Of a stretch of DNA of 64,000 nt, positions 8,737-19,872 are shown piece after piece (position 1 is the first letter of the stretch; every line of letters starts with the position of its first letter). The notes beneath the pieces are model-generated. The model was given only the letters and a program-made list of their open reading frames with translations, did not search any database and had not been told where the DNA came from. The position numbers were made by a program, and so were the translations under genes. Source of the stretch: Aeolococcus sp050734155 (GTDB taxonomy: Bacteria; Chloroflexota; Dormibacteria; Aeolococcales; Aeolococcaceae); contig JBOHUD010000064.1 of the NCBI GenBank assembly GCA_050734155.1, positions 124,001 through 188,000 of the forward strand. The letters run 5' to 3'.

Positions 8737-9570
8737 TCAGCGCAGCCCCGCCGCGACCAGCCGCTGCAGCCGCCCGGCCATGGCGGGGCGGCTGATCCCG
8801 GCCGCTTCGGCGAGCGATCCCAGCGGCGCGTCGGGGTGGGCCCGGCGCAGCAGCCCCGCGGCGCGCAGCGCCGGAGGCAGCAGGTCCCAGACGCGCGCGT
8901 CGGCGGCCAGGCGGTCGACGGCGTCGAGCTGGCGCACCGCGGCATCGACGGTGCGGCGCAGGTTGGCGGTCTCGGCGTTGAGGCTGCGGTTGACGCCGCC
9001 GCGGACATCGCGCACCACCCGCCCCTCCTCGAAGCGCAACCGACCGCCCTGGGCGCCGATCGAGCTGAGGGCCGCGCCCACCGCGGCGGCGCTGCGCACC
9101 GTGACCACCGGGCGGGATCGGCGCCGACGCACGGTGGCGGCGATCTCCAGGGCGGCGAAGTCCTCGACGAGCAGGGCCGCCGCGGCAGCGTGGCGCGCCG
9201 GGATCTCCAGGTGGGGCGGCCGATCCGGCCGGTTCACGGAGCCGAGCGCCAGGAAGGCCCCGCGCAGCCGGCTCCTCCTGCAGCAGTTGCCCGCCGTCGG
9301 CGCCGCTCCCCCGGGCGGGAGCTCCACCCGGTAGCGGGCGGAGCGCGCCGCCCGCACCCGTGAGGCGTGCCCGACGCGGGAGTCGGCGTGGAGCACGGCG
9401 ACGGCGCAGCGGGCGGCGACCGCGCGCGGCGTCTCCAGCACGGTCGCCCCCACCGCGGGATCACCGGTCAGGGCCATGCCCTCGAGCAGGGCCGCGCGGC
9501 AGTGCGGCAGCGGAGGAAGGTGCGGAGCCAGCTCGGCGACCACGCTCTCCGTGAACGACCCTCCGCGCAT
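8737..9570 (-). CDS. whiA: DNA-binding regulator WhiA
   Basis: A 277-residue WhiA: an N-terminal degenerate LAGLIDADG homing-endonuclease-like domain, with the signature RGAFLALGSVNRP, and a C-terminal helix-turn-helix (GSLAEAAGISRPAMAGRLQRL). In actinobacteria WhiA is a sporulation and division regulator; in Firmicutes it affects division and chromosome segregation. The ATG at 9570 matches the usual family start (MRGGSFTESVVAEL) and is 14 bp downstream of rapZ. The usual neighbour yvcK is missing between rapZ and whiA. Confidence 0.92.
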   Translation of the reverse strand: MRGGSFTESVVAELAPHLPPLPHCRAALLEGMALTGDPAVGATVLETPRAVAARCAVAVLHADSRVGHASRVRAARSARYRVELPPGGAAPTAGNCCRRSRLRGAFLALGSVNRPDRPPHLEIPARHAAAAALLVEDFAALEIAATVRRRRSRPVVTVRSAAAVGAALSSIGAQGGRLRFEEGRVVRDVRGGVNRSLNAETANLRRTVDAAVRQLDAVDRLAADARVWDLLPPALRAAGLLRRAHPDAPLGSLAEAAGISRPAMAGRLQRLVAAGLR

Positions 9571-9583
9571 TTCCGGGAGCGGC

Positions 9584-10435
9584 TCAGCGGGGGTCGGGGC
9601 GGTGGACGTCGCGGTGGCGCACCTCCACCACGACGCCTCCGGAGGCGAGCCGGGCGGCCAGCTCGACGGCGATGACCACCGAACGATGCCGCCCCCCGGT
9701 GCAGCCGACGGCGACGTGAAGCGCCTGGCGTCCTCGGCGCCGGGCGGTGGCGATGACCCATTCCAGCAGGGCCGCGGTCCGCTCGATGAGCTCATCCGCC
9801 TCCTCGTGACCGAGGAGAAAGTCGCGCACCGGCTGGTCGAGGCCGGTGAGCGGCCGCAGCGTAGGATCCCAGAAGGGGTTGGGCAGGACGCGGCTGTCGA
9901 TCACCCAGTCTGCCTCGAGCTGCGGCCCGTACTTGAACCCGAACGAGGACACCGTGCAGAGCAGCCCCGCCGGCATCCTCGGCGGCGGGGTCACCAGCTC
10001 GACGATGCGTTCGGCGAGCTGGGTCTCGGTGAGCGGCCCGGTGTCGATGACCACGTCGGCGGCGGCGCGCAGCCGTTCGACCACGGCTCGTTCCGCGTTC
10101 ACCGCCGCCTGGCCGGCGCCCGCGGCGGCGCAGGGGTGCGGCCGGCTGCTCTCGGCGAGCCGTCGCACCAGCACGGGGTCGGGGGCGTCCAGGAAGACCA
10201 GCCGGAACCCGCCGACTCCGTCCAGTGACTGGAGCTGGGCGCCGCTGCGGGAGTCGACCACCGCCACCGCAGGTTCCGACCTGGGCACGGCGGCGAAGGC
10301 GGCCAGCATGATGGCGGGGAGGTTGTCGATGCAGGGGATCCCCGCCGCCTCGAGCGCCCGCAGCGCGGTGGCCTTGCCGGCGCCGCTCATCCCGCTGAGG
10401 ATCCAGGCGCTGGCTCCCGTCTCGGCGCTGCTCAC
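9584..10435 (-). CDS. rapZ: RNase adapter / nucleotide-binding protein RapZ (YvcJ family)
   Basis: An N-terminal P-loop kinase-like domain with Walker A GMSGAGKATAL (Ala where Ser/Thr is usual after Lys), IDTGPLTETQL, and the conserved C-terminal element GCTGGRHRSVVIAVELA. In E. coli RapZ guides RNase E to GlmZ and controls GlmS; in Gram-positives its role is less clear. A GTG start at 10435 gives 283 residues, the normal size. A -10-like TACACT lies 7 nt upstream with no Shine-Dalgarno. It is divergent from the two-component system. Confidence 0.9.
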   Translation of the reverse strand: MSSAETGASAWILSGMSGAGKATALRALEAAGIPCIDNLPAIMLAAFAAVPRSEPAVAVVDSRSGAQLQSLDGVGGFRLVFLDAPDPVLVRRLAESSRPHPCAAAGAGQAAVNAERAVVERLRAAADVVIDTGPLTETQLAERIVELVTPPPRMPAGLLCTVSSFGFKYGPQLEADWVIDSRVLPNPFWDPTLRPLTGLDQPVRDFLLGHEEADELIERTAALLEWVIATARRRGRQALHVAVGCTGGRHRSVVIAVELAARLASGGVVVEVRHRDVHRPDPR

Positions 10436-10442
10436 CTGAGAA

Positions 10443-10448
10443 AGTGTA
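10443..10448 (-). promoter_or_regulatory. -10-like hexamer for rapZ, leaderless geometry
   Basis: TACACT ends 7 nt before the rapZ GTG. No purine-rich ribosome site is present. No convincing -35 box is visible. Confidence 0.3.
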
Positions 10449-10565
10449 GTGGCGTCGCCGCCAACGTCCGGCGAGGCGCTCACGGTGTCATGAATTCGCA
10501 AGGTGAGCCGGGTAGCGTGGTGGCCTATCCTCAAGAAGCATGAGCCCACCGAGTCGGAGCTGAGC

Positions 10566-11234
10566 GTGCGCATCCTGGTGGCCGAGGACGACCCCGGGCT
10601 GCGCACCGTGCTCACCCAGGGGCTCGAGGACCACGGCTTCTTCGTCGACGCCGTCTCCCGGGGCGACGACGCCATCGCTCAGCTCCGCTTCTACGAGTAC
10701 GACGTGGCAGTTCTCGACTGGCGCATGCCGGGCGCCTCCGGGGTCGAGGTGGTGGCCTGGGTGCGCCGCGAGAAGCGTCCCACCCGTCTGCTCATGCTCA
10801 CCGCCCGCGACACCACCGCCGATCGCATCGAGGGGCTCGACGCCGGCGCCGACGACTACCTGGTGAAGCCGTTCGACTTCGGCGAGTTGCTCGCCCGCAT
10901 CCGGGCGCTGCAGCGCCGCCCTCCCGGCACCGACACGGCGACGCTGGTGCGCGGCGTCCTCGAGCTCGATCCCAACCGTCGCGAGGTCAGCGCTCACGGC
11001 CGCGCCATCCACCTCAGCGCCACCGAGTTCAACATCCTCGAGCTGCTCATGCGCCGCGCTCCCCAGGTGGTCGATCGCAACAGCATCGCCCAGCAGGCCT
11101 GGCGTGACGAGACCGATCCGCTGGGCTCCAACGCCATCGACGTCCGCCTCAGCAGGCTGCGCGCCAAGCTCCCCGACGCCGGGGTTCGCATCGTCACGGT
11201 GCGCGGCTCGGGCTACCGCCTGGAGCACGCGTGA
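10566..11234 (+). CDS. Two-component response regulator, OmpR/PhoB family
   Basis: A receiver domain with acidic pocket AEDD, phosphoacceptor Asp51 in VLDWRMPG, Thr in MLTAR and Lys in DDYLVKPF, then a winged-helix DNA-binding domain (LSATEFNILELLMRR through VRGSGYRLE). A GTG start at 10566 was chosen because GGAG lies about 8 nt upstream and the receiver fold begins there (VRILVAEDD). Its stop overlaps the kinase start by 4 bp (GTGA). The signal sensed is unknown. Confidence 0.92.
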   Translation: MRILVAEDDPGLRTVLTQGLEDHGFFVDAVSRGDDAIAQLRFYEYDVAVLDWRMPGASGVEVVAWVRREKRPTRLLMLTARDTTADRIEGLDAGADDYLVKPFDFGELLARIRALQRRPPGTDTATLVRGVLELDPNRREVSAHGRAIHLSATEFNILELLMRRAPQVVDRNSIAQQAWRDETDPLGSNAIDVRLSRLRAKLPDAGVRIVTVRGSGYRLEHA

Positions 11235-12664
11235 GCGAGCCGCCGGGGCGCCTGGCCAGGCGCGGCTCCGCGCTGGGCCGGATCGCCGGGGTGGTCGCCC
11301 GGCCGGCTCGCGATGCCCGCCGCACCACGCTGCGGGTCGCCATCGTCGCCACCGGCCTGGTCTTCCTCGCCTACCTGGTCATCGCGGGGGCGGTGATGAT
11401 GATCGTCACCCGCAACCTCACCGCGGCGGTCGATGATCGCCTGCGCGGCTACCTCGGCCAGGTCAGCGATCAATCGCCCCGCGCCAACGGGTTCCCCAGC
11501 CAGGGTCCGGCGTACCAGCAGCCGCTGCTGTTGTGGGCGGTGCTCCCCGATGGCGAGGTGCTGCCCGGGCGCGCCCGCGACCAGCAGCAGTCGTCGGCCA
11601 CCGAGCCGCTCCCTGACGCGGCCCGAGCGGTGGGCTCGCCGACCACGCTGCAGCTGTCCGACGGCAGCGACCTCCGTTTCGATGGCGTCCAGATGGACGT
11701 GGTGCTCGGCAACGGCATCCTGGTGCGCAACGCCCACGTGGTCGTGGCCGACTCGCTGGCCAACGTCGCCACCGCCCAGCGCAACATTCTCACCGCCGAG
11801 CTGATCGTGGGGCCGGCGCTGCTGCTCGCCGTCTTCTTCGGCGCATACGCGGTGGGCCGGCGGGTGGCGGCACCGATCGAGCGGGCCCGACAGCGCCAGA
11901 TCGAGCTCACCGCCGACGCCTCCCACGAGCTGCGCACCCCGCTGTCGGTGATCGAAGCCCAGACCTCGCTGGCGCTGGAGCGCGAGCGTGACATCGCCTG
12001 GTACCGCAACGCATTCGCGGCGGTGGGCGTGGAGAGCAAGCGCATGCGCCGCCTGGTCGACGACCTGCTCTGGCTGGCGCGCTTCGACAGCGCCAGCCCC
12101 GCTCCCACCTCGGAGGCCACCGACCTGGGTGTGCTGGCCGAACAGGCCGCCGGCCGCTTCACGGCGGTGGCGCAGGCGCGCGGCCTGGTGCTCAGGGTTG
12201 CGGTGGAACCCGTCTCCACCATGATCAGCGCCCCACCCGAATGGCTGGACCGCCTCCTCGGAGTGCTGCTCGACAACGCCTGCCGCTACACACCGAGCGG
12301 GGGCAGCGTGGACGTGCAGGTGGGCCGGCGCGACTCCCGCGTGCGCCTGGCGGTCGACGACTCCGGTCCCGGCATCGCGGTCGAGGAACGCAGCCAGATC
12401 TTCGACCGCTTCCGCCGGGCCAGCGACAGCCCCGGCGGCTCGGGCCTCGGCCTGGCCATCGCGGCCGCCGTGGTGGGAGCCAGCGGCGGCCGCTGGGAGG
12501 TTGGCGAATCCCCCGCCGGCGGGGCCAGCATGGCGGTCAGCTGGGCACCGCTGATCCGCGGTGGCGCGGAGAGGGAGGGATCGCCGCGCGGAGAGGCGAG
12601 CGCCGAGGCGACGTCCGGTGCCGGCGGCGCGCTGGCGCCGCCGCCTCCCCCGCATCCCGCCTGA
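11231..12664 (+). CDS. Sensor histidine kinase, partner of the upstream regulator
   Basis: A 477-residue inner-membrane kinase. Two membrane helices (about residues 37-60 and 185-215) flank an extracytoplasmic loop rich in Pro/Gln/Asp. Then come HisKA with His232 in SHELRTPL and an HATPase_c domain with N box LLDNACRYTP, G1 box DDSGPGI and G2 box GSGLGLAI. The tail after the ATPase domain is a Gly/Ala/Pro-rich disordered stretch ending PPPPPHPA. It is cotranscribed with the regulator. The HAMP region is short or degenerate. It is convergent with uvrC, with only 5 bp between the stops. Confidence 0.92.
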   Translation: MSEPPGRLARRGSALGRIAGVVARPARDARRTTLRVAIVATGLVFLAYLVIAGAVMMIVTRNLTAAVDDRLRGYLGQVSDQSPRANGFPSQGPAYQQPLLLWAVLPDGEVLPGRARDQQQSSATEPLPDAARAVGSPTTLQLSDGSDLRFDGVQMDVVLGNGILVRNAHVVVADSLANVATAQRNILTAELIVGPALLLAVFFGAYAVGRRVAAPIERARQRQIELTADASHELRTPLSVIEAQTSLALERERDIAWYRNAFAAVGVESKRMRRLVDDLLWLARFDSASPAPTSEATDLGVLAEQAAGRFTAVAQARGLVLRVAVEPVSTMISAPPEWLDRLLGVLLDNACRYTPSGGSVDVQVGRRDSRVRLAVDDSGPGIAVEERSQIFDRFRRASDSPGGSGLGLAIAAAVVGASGGRWEVGESPAGGASMAVSWAPLIRGGAEREGSPRGEASAEATSGAGGALAPPPPPHPA

Positions 12665-12669
12665 GCGGG

Positions 12670-14697
12670 CTAGAGCAGCTCCTTGATGCTCAACGCCACC
12701 GGACGGGGCACCTCGCCGGAGAGCTCATCGACGGTCGCCGCACGGATCCCGTCGAGACTGCCGAAGCGTCGCAGCAGGGTGCGCTTGCGCACCGGCCCCA
12801 GCCCCGGCACCGAGTCCAACCGCGAGCGCAGCGCGCTGCGTGCCCGCCGCCCGCGGTGGTGGGTGATGGCGAAGCGATGGGCCTCGTCACGCACCCGCTG
12901 CACCAGGAAGAGCGTGGGGCTGTCCTTCTCGATGAGGATGGGCCGCGACACCGCGGGCGCGTACAGCTCCTCGTTGCGCTTGGCCAGCCCGAAGACCGGG
13001 ACCTGACCGAGGCCGGCCTCACGGAGGACGCGATGGGCGGCGGCGAGCTGCCCCTTGCCGCCGTCGATGAGCACCAGGTCGGGAAGGAGGCCGAAGCTGT
13101 CCTCGAGGGCGGGGCGCTCCGCCGTCTCGCTGCGCTTGCCCACCTCCCCGTTGCTGCCCGCGGGGTCGACGACGGGGATGTCATCCGCCCCCGCCCCGTC
13201 GCCGCGGCTGCGCAGGAAGCGCGCGAAGCGGCGGCGCAGGGTCTCCTCGATGGATGCGAAGTCGTCGCTGCCGACCACGGTGCGGATGCCGAAGTGGCGG
13301 TAGTGCGAGGGACGGGGCCGCCCGTCCTCGAAGACGATCATCGAGCCCACCGAGTTGGTGCCCATGGTGTTGCTTATGTCGTAGCACTCGATGCGGCGCG
13401 GCGGGCCGGGCAGGCGCAGGCGCAGGGCGAGGTCGACGAGCAGCGCCTCGGTGCGCTCCGCGTCGAAGTCGTCGACGATGCGCTGCTGGCGGAGCGCGCT
13501 CAACGCGGTGGTCCGAGCCTGCTCGACGAGCTCGCGACCGGTGCCGCGGCGAGCGTGGCGAAGCTCGACCGGGCCGCCGCGCTGGTCGGCGAGAAACTCC
13601 GCGACCACCGCCGCATCCTCGAGGGCGTCGGACACCAGCACGGTGCGCGGCACGGTCGGCGCGCTGCCGTAGAACTGGGGAACGAACGCTCCCAGGCAGT
13701 CGCCGCCGCTGAGACCGGTGGCGCCCTCGAGCTCGTGCGTCTCCATGGCCAGGACGCGTCCCCGGCGCACCGCCAGCACCGCCACCATGGCGCGGCCGCC
13801 CTCCAGGGCCACGGCCACGCAGTCCTGGTCGGTGCGCGACCCGGTGAGCATCCTCTGCCGCTCGGCGATGCGATGGGTGGCACGAATGCGATCGCGAAAG
13901 CGCGCCGCCAGCTCGAAGTCGAGGGCCCTGGCGGCCCCCTCCATCTGGGTGCGCAGCTGGGCATCGAGCGCGTCGCTGCGGCCCTGCATGAAGAGATCCA
14001 CCTGGTCGAGCAGGGTGGCGTAGTCGACGGCGTCGATGCGCCCCTCACAGGGACCGCTGCAGCGCTTGATGTGATAGTCGAGACACACCCGGCCACGGCG
14101 GAAAGCCTCATCGCTGCAGGTGCGGAAGGGAAAGATGGTGCGCAGCGACTTGACCGTGGTGCGCAGCGACTGCGCGCTTGTGTAGGGCCCGAAGTAGCGC
14201 GCTCCGTCGCGCGCGATCCGGCGCGTGTAGTAGGGCCTGGGGAACTCCGTGGCCAGCACGCCGCGCTCGCCGCGCGGGGCGCGGACCTGCTCACGGGCTG
14301 TGCCCGGAGCCAGGGACGGCCCCGCTCCCGGCCGGGGAATCTTCAGGTAGAGATAGCTCTTGTCGTCCTTGAGGCGCACGTTGTAGCGGGGCCGGTACTG
14401 CTTGATCAGGCTGTTCTCGAGGATCAGCGCCTCGCGCTCGTTGAGGCAGGGGATCACCTCGAAGTCGAAGATGCGGTCGACCAGGGTGCGGGTGCGTGGC
14501 GGCAGCGAGTCCACGCCGCTGAAGTAGGAACGCAGGCGGCTGCGCAGGCTGGCCGCCTTGCCGACATAGGCAACCCGACCCTCGAGGTCGCGCATCACGT
14601 ACACACCCGCCCCGGTCGGCGCCGCGCGCAGGCGGGCGCGGAGCAGGTCCGGGTTGTCGGAGAGCCGGGCGCGCCGCGACGCCGTCTGTGTGGTCAC
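12670..14697 (-). CDS. uvrC: Excinuclease ABC subunit C
   Basis: Makes both incisions in nucleotide excision repair with UvrA/UvrB. Visible in order: a GIY-YIG nuclease domain (GAGVYVMRD, then VAYVGKAASLRSRLRSYF), a Cys-containing region (CLDYHIKRCSGPC), the UVR segment, the RNase-H-like endonuclease (ECYDISNTMGTNSVGSMIVF, then LVLIDGGKGQL), and C-terminal helix-hairpin-helix motifs (VPGLGPVRKRTLL). At 675 residues it is full length. The GTG start has a TACAGT hexamer 6 nt upstream (14704-14709), suggesting leaderless transcription. Confidence 0.95.
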   Translation of the reverse strand: MTTQTASRRARLSDNPDLLRARLRAAPTGAGVYVMRDLEGRVAYVGKAASLRSRLRSYFSGVDSLPPRTRTLVDRIFDFEVIPCLNEREALILENSLIKQYRPRYNVRLKDDKSYLYLKIPRPGAGPSLAPGTAREQVRAPRGERGVLATEFPRPYYTRRIARDGARYFGPYTSAQSLRTTVKSLRTIFPFRTCSDEAFRRGRVCLDYHIKRCSGPCEGRIDAVDYATLLDQVDLFMQGRSDALDAQLRTQMEGAARALDFELAARFRDRIRATHRIAERQRMLTGSRTDQDCVAVALEGGRAMVAVLAVRRGRVLAMETHELEGATGLSGGDCLGAFVPQFYGSAPTVPRTVLVSDALEDAAVVAEFLADQRGGPVELRHARRGTGRELVEQARTTALSALRQQRIVDDFDAERTEALLVDLALRLRLPGPPRRIECYDISNTMGTNSVGSMIVFEDGRPRPSHYRHFGIRTVVGSDDFASIEETLRRRFARFLRSRGDGAGADDIPVVDPAGSNGEVGKRSETAERPALEDSFGLLPDLVLIDGGKGQLAAAHRVLREAGLGQVPVFGLAKRNEELYAPAVSRPILIEKDSPTLFLVQRVRDEAHRFAITHHRGRRARSALRSRLDSVPGLGPVRKRTLLRRFGSLDGIRAATVDELSGEVPRPVALSIKELL

Positions 14698-14703
14698 CTC
14701 TCC

Positions 14704-14709
14704 ACTGTA
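14704..14709 (-). promoter_or_regulatory. -10-like hexamer for uvrC, leaderless geometry
   Basis: TACAGT on the minus strand ends 6 nt before the uvrC GTG. The only purine run (GGAGAG) is immediately against the start codon, too close to act as a normal ribosome site. Confidence 0.3.
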
Positions 14710-14733
14710 GGGCGCTGTCCGCTCCGTCCCATC

Positions 14734-16752
14734 TCAGCCGCCGGCGGCGGCCAGCTCATCGAGAAACTCCCGCTCGTCGATGATGCGCACGCCCAGGTCC
14801 TGCGCGCGAGCCAGCTTGCTGCCTGGGGAGGCGCCCGCGACAACCGTGTGGGTGCGCTTGCTGACGCTCGAGCCCGGCGACGCCCCCAGGGCGCGGATGC
14901 GCTCCTCCGCCTCGGGCCGGGTCAGCGCGTCCATGCTCCCCGTCAGCACCCAGGACTGCCCCTGCCAGGGGCCGCCGGAGGCGGCGCCCACCGCCTCGCC
15001 GCTGACGCCGGCCTCGCCGAGGCGGCGGAGCAGCTCCCTGCCCTCGCCGGTGGCGAACCAGCGGGCGACGTGCTCAGCGACCACCGGGCCGATTCCCTCC
15101 ACGGCGGTGAGCTGCTCGACCGACGCGCCGGCGAGCGCGTCGACGGTGCCGAAGCGCTGCGCGAGCAGGGCGGCGGTGTGCTCGCCGACATGACGGACGC
15201 CGAGCGCGTTGACGAGGCGGGTCAGCGGCACGGTGCGCCGCGCGGCGATGGCGTCGTGCAGCTTCTCCGCGGATCGTTGCGCAAAGCCCTCCAGCGTCAG
15301 CAGCTGCTCGACTGTCACCGCGAAGAGGTCGGCGGGGTCGGCCACGAATCCGGCGTCGACGAGCTGGTCGATGACCGCTTCGCCGAGTCCCTCGATGTTC
15401 AGGCCGGCGCGCGAGCCGAAGTGGCGCAGGCGCTCGCGCCGTTGTGCCGGGCAGAGTGGGTTGAGACAGCGTCGCACCACCTCGCCGGCCTCGCGCACCA
15501 GCCCGCTGTCACAGGCGGGACAGCGATCGGGCATGACCCACGGCGCCGCACCAGCGGGCCGTCTCTCGAGGAGCGGGCGCACGATCTCGGGGATCACGTC
15601 CCCAGCCTTGTGGAGCACCACGGTGTCGCCGATGCGCACGTCCTTGCGGGCCACCTCGTCCTCGTTGTGCAGCGTGCACCGGCGCACCGTCGAGCCCGCC
15701 ACCTGGACCGGCCTGAGGTGGGCCACGGGGGTGACCGCGCCGGTGCGCCCAACCTGCACGGCGATGTCCAGCACCTCGGTCTCCACCTGTTCCGGTGGAA
15801 ACTTGTAGGCGATCGCCCAGCGCGGGGCATGTGACACCCGGCCGAGCTCGTCCTGCTGAGCGAGCGATGCCACCTTGATGACCACCCCGTCCGTCTCGTA
15901 GTCGAGAGCGTGCCGCCTCTGCGCCCAGTGCTCGATGTAGGCGAGCACCTCGTCGAGCGAACCGGCCAGGTGACGGTGCGGGTTGACCCGGAACCCGGCG
16001 CGCTCGAGGAGATCGAGGACGTCAGCCTGCGTGGCCACCCGTCCGGGCGGTTCCAGCTGGTACATGAACGTCGAGAGGCCGCGCCTGGCGGTGACCGCGG
16101 GATCGAGCTGTCGCACCGCCCCCGCCGCGGCGCTGCGGGGGTTCGCGTAGGTCTGCTTGCCCGCCTCCTCGAGCTGCGCGTTGAGGGCGGCGAAGCGCGC
16201 CTTGGGGAGGTAGACCTCGCCGCGAACGTCGAAGTCCCTGGGCAGCGCGGCCGGGTCCTGCAGGCGCATGGGCACGCTGCGGATGGTGCGCAGGTTGGCG
16301 GTGACGTCCTCGCCCTCGACGCCGTTGCCACGGGTGGCGGCGCGTGCGAACTCGCCGTTGCGATAGGTCAGAGAGATGGCCAGACCGTCGATCTTCAGCT
16401 CGCAGACATACGCCTCGACCGTGCCCGCTCCACGCTCCGCCCTGCGGAAGAACGCCTCCACCTCGTCCGCGGAGAAGGCGTTGCCCAGGGAGAGCATCTG
16501 GCTCCGGTGGCGGACCTTGGTGAAGCTGTCGAGGGGAGCGCCGCCGACCCGCTGGGTTGGCGAATCCGGCGTCTGCAGGCTGGGGTGCTCGGACTCGAGA
16601 TCGACGAGCTCACGGAAGAGGCGGTCGTACTCGGCGTCCGAGATCTCCGGGTCGTCGAGCACGTGGTAGCGATGCGCGTGCCGGTCGATCATCGAGCGCA
16701 GCTCAGCGGCCCGGTCGCGGGCCGCGGTTGGGACGGCCGGCGTTTCGCTCAC
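14734..16752 (-). CDS. ligA: NAD+-dependent DNA ligase
   Basis: Seals nicks in replication and repair. Visible: N-terminal Ia domain with YHVLDDPEISDAEYD, adenylated Lys120 in CELKIDGLA, RGNGVEGEDVT, an OB domain, a Cys4 zinc finger (CPACDSG ... CLNPLCPAQ), helix-hairpin-helix repeats and a C-terminal BRCT domain (WVLTGSMDALTR). At 672 residues it is complete. The GTG start lies 15 bp after pcrA, the same pairing as in many Gram-positives. Confidence 0.96.
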   Translation of the reverse strand: MSETPAVPTAARDRAAELRSMIDRHAHRYHVLDDPEISDAEYDRLFRELVDLESEHPSLQTPDSPTQRVGGAPLDSFTKVRHRSQMLSLGNAFSADEVEAFFRRAERGAGTVEAYVCELKIDGLAISLTYRNGEFARAATRGNGVEGEDVTANLRTIRSVPMRLQDPAALPRDFDVRGEVYLPKARFAALNAQLEEAGKQTYANPRSAAAGAVRQLDPAVTARRGLSTFMYQLEPPGRVATQADVLDLLERAGFRVNPHRHLAGSLDEVLAYIEHWAQRRHALDYETDGVVIKVASLAQQDELGRVSHAPRWAIAYKFPPEQVETEVLDIAVQVGRTGAVTPVAHLRPVQVAGSTVRRCTLHNEDEVARKDVRIGDTVVLHKAGDVIPEIVRPLLERRPAGAAPWVMPDRCPACDSGLVREAGEVVRRCLNPLCPAQRRERLRHFGSRAGLNIEGLGEAVIDQLVDAGFVADPADLFAVTVEQLLTLEGFAQRSAEKLHDAIAARRTVPLTRLVNALGVRHVGEHTAALLAQRFGTVDALAGASVEQLTAVEGIGPVVAEHVARWFATGEGRELLRRLGEAGVSGEAVGAASGGPWQGQSWVLTGSMDALTRPEAEERIRALGASPGSSVSKRTHTVVAGASPGSKLARAQDLGVRIIDEREFLDELAAAGG

Positions 16753-16767
16753 GGGGCTGTCCGGCCG

Positions 16768-18980
<2,213 letters not shown>

Positions 18981-18984
<4 letters not shown>

Positions 18985-19871
18985 GGGGATGTGGCGGTGG
19001 TGACCGCGCCCGACGGCTGCGGAGGTGGAATGACCACAGCATTGTAGGAGTCGGGGCGGCGATCCTCGAGCAGGTGGTTGCGCGGGGTTCGCCGCCTTGT
19101 CGCGGCCACGCTCTCGAGGTCGACGTCGGCGACGAGCAGCGTCTCCTCCTCGGGGCCGGCGGGACCCTGGAGCGGCCAGCCGTCGGGGCCGACGATGAGC
19201 GAGCAGCCCAGGAACCGCACCTCGCGCTCCACCCCGACGCGGTCGGCGCAGGCCATCACCACGCCGCTCTGCGCCGCGCTCGCCATGGCCACGATGTCCC
19301 CTGTGCAGTAGCCGGCCTGGTCGTAGACCTGGCGCCGGAAGGAGGCGACCCAGTTGGTGGGCACCGCGATCACCTCGGCTCCGGCGAGGGCCAGGGCACG
19401 CACCGCCTCGGGGAACCAGAGGTCGAAGCAGATGACCATGCCCACCTTGCCGAAGGGCAGCTCCACCACCGGCAGCTCGCCGCCCGGCTCGAACCACGAC
19501 TTCTCATCGTTGAAGAGGTGGAGCTTGCGGTAGGTGGCGAGGTGGCCCCGGGGACCGATCAGCACCGCGCTGTTGTGGCGCACCGCGCCGTCGCGTTCGT
19601 TGATACCGACCGCGCAGTGCATGCCCGATCCCGCGCACACCTCGGTGAGCGCACGCACGATGTCGCCGTGCGCGGGGTCCTGCGCGCTGGCCGCGGCCTC
19701 CGCCTCGGAGGCGAAGACGTAGCCGCTCGACGCCAGCTCGGGCAGCACCAGCAGGTCGACCCGCTCCGCGGCAGCGCGGCGCGCCCAGCCCACCGCCGCG
19801 GACTGGTTGCCGGCCACGTCGCCGACCCGGGGGGCGTACTGCGCCACCGCGATCCTCACCATCCGGCTCAT
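18981..19871 (-). CDS. Carbon-nitrogen hydrolase (nitrilase superfamily amidase)
   Basis: The Glu-Lys-Cys triad is present: Glu in LPELASSGY, Lys in YRKLHLF, and Cys in ICFDLWFPE. At 296 residues it is a typical stand-alone amidase or carbamoylase rather than a true nitrilase. The substrate is unknown. It lies 1 bp after alr and overlaps pcrA, so it belongs to the asnB-to-ligA transcription unit. The start is taken at 19871, though an in-frame ATG three codons later is possible. Confidence 0.88.
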
Positions 19872-19872
19872 C

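Noticed and set aside
12241..15834. Very long open frame on the plus strand opposite uvrC and ligA (about 1200 codons)
   Set aside because: High-GC DNA leaves the opposite strand open by chance. The minus strand has full-length uvrC and ligA with all motifs; the plus frame has no domain and low-complexity composition.
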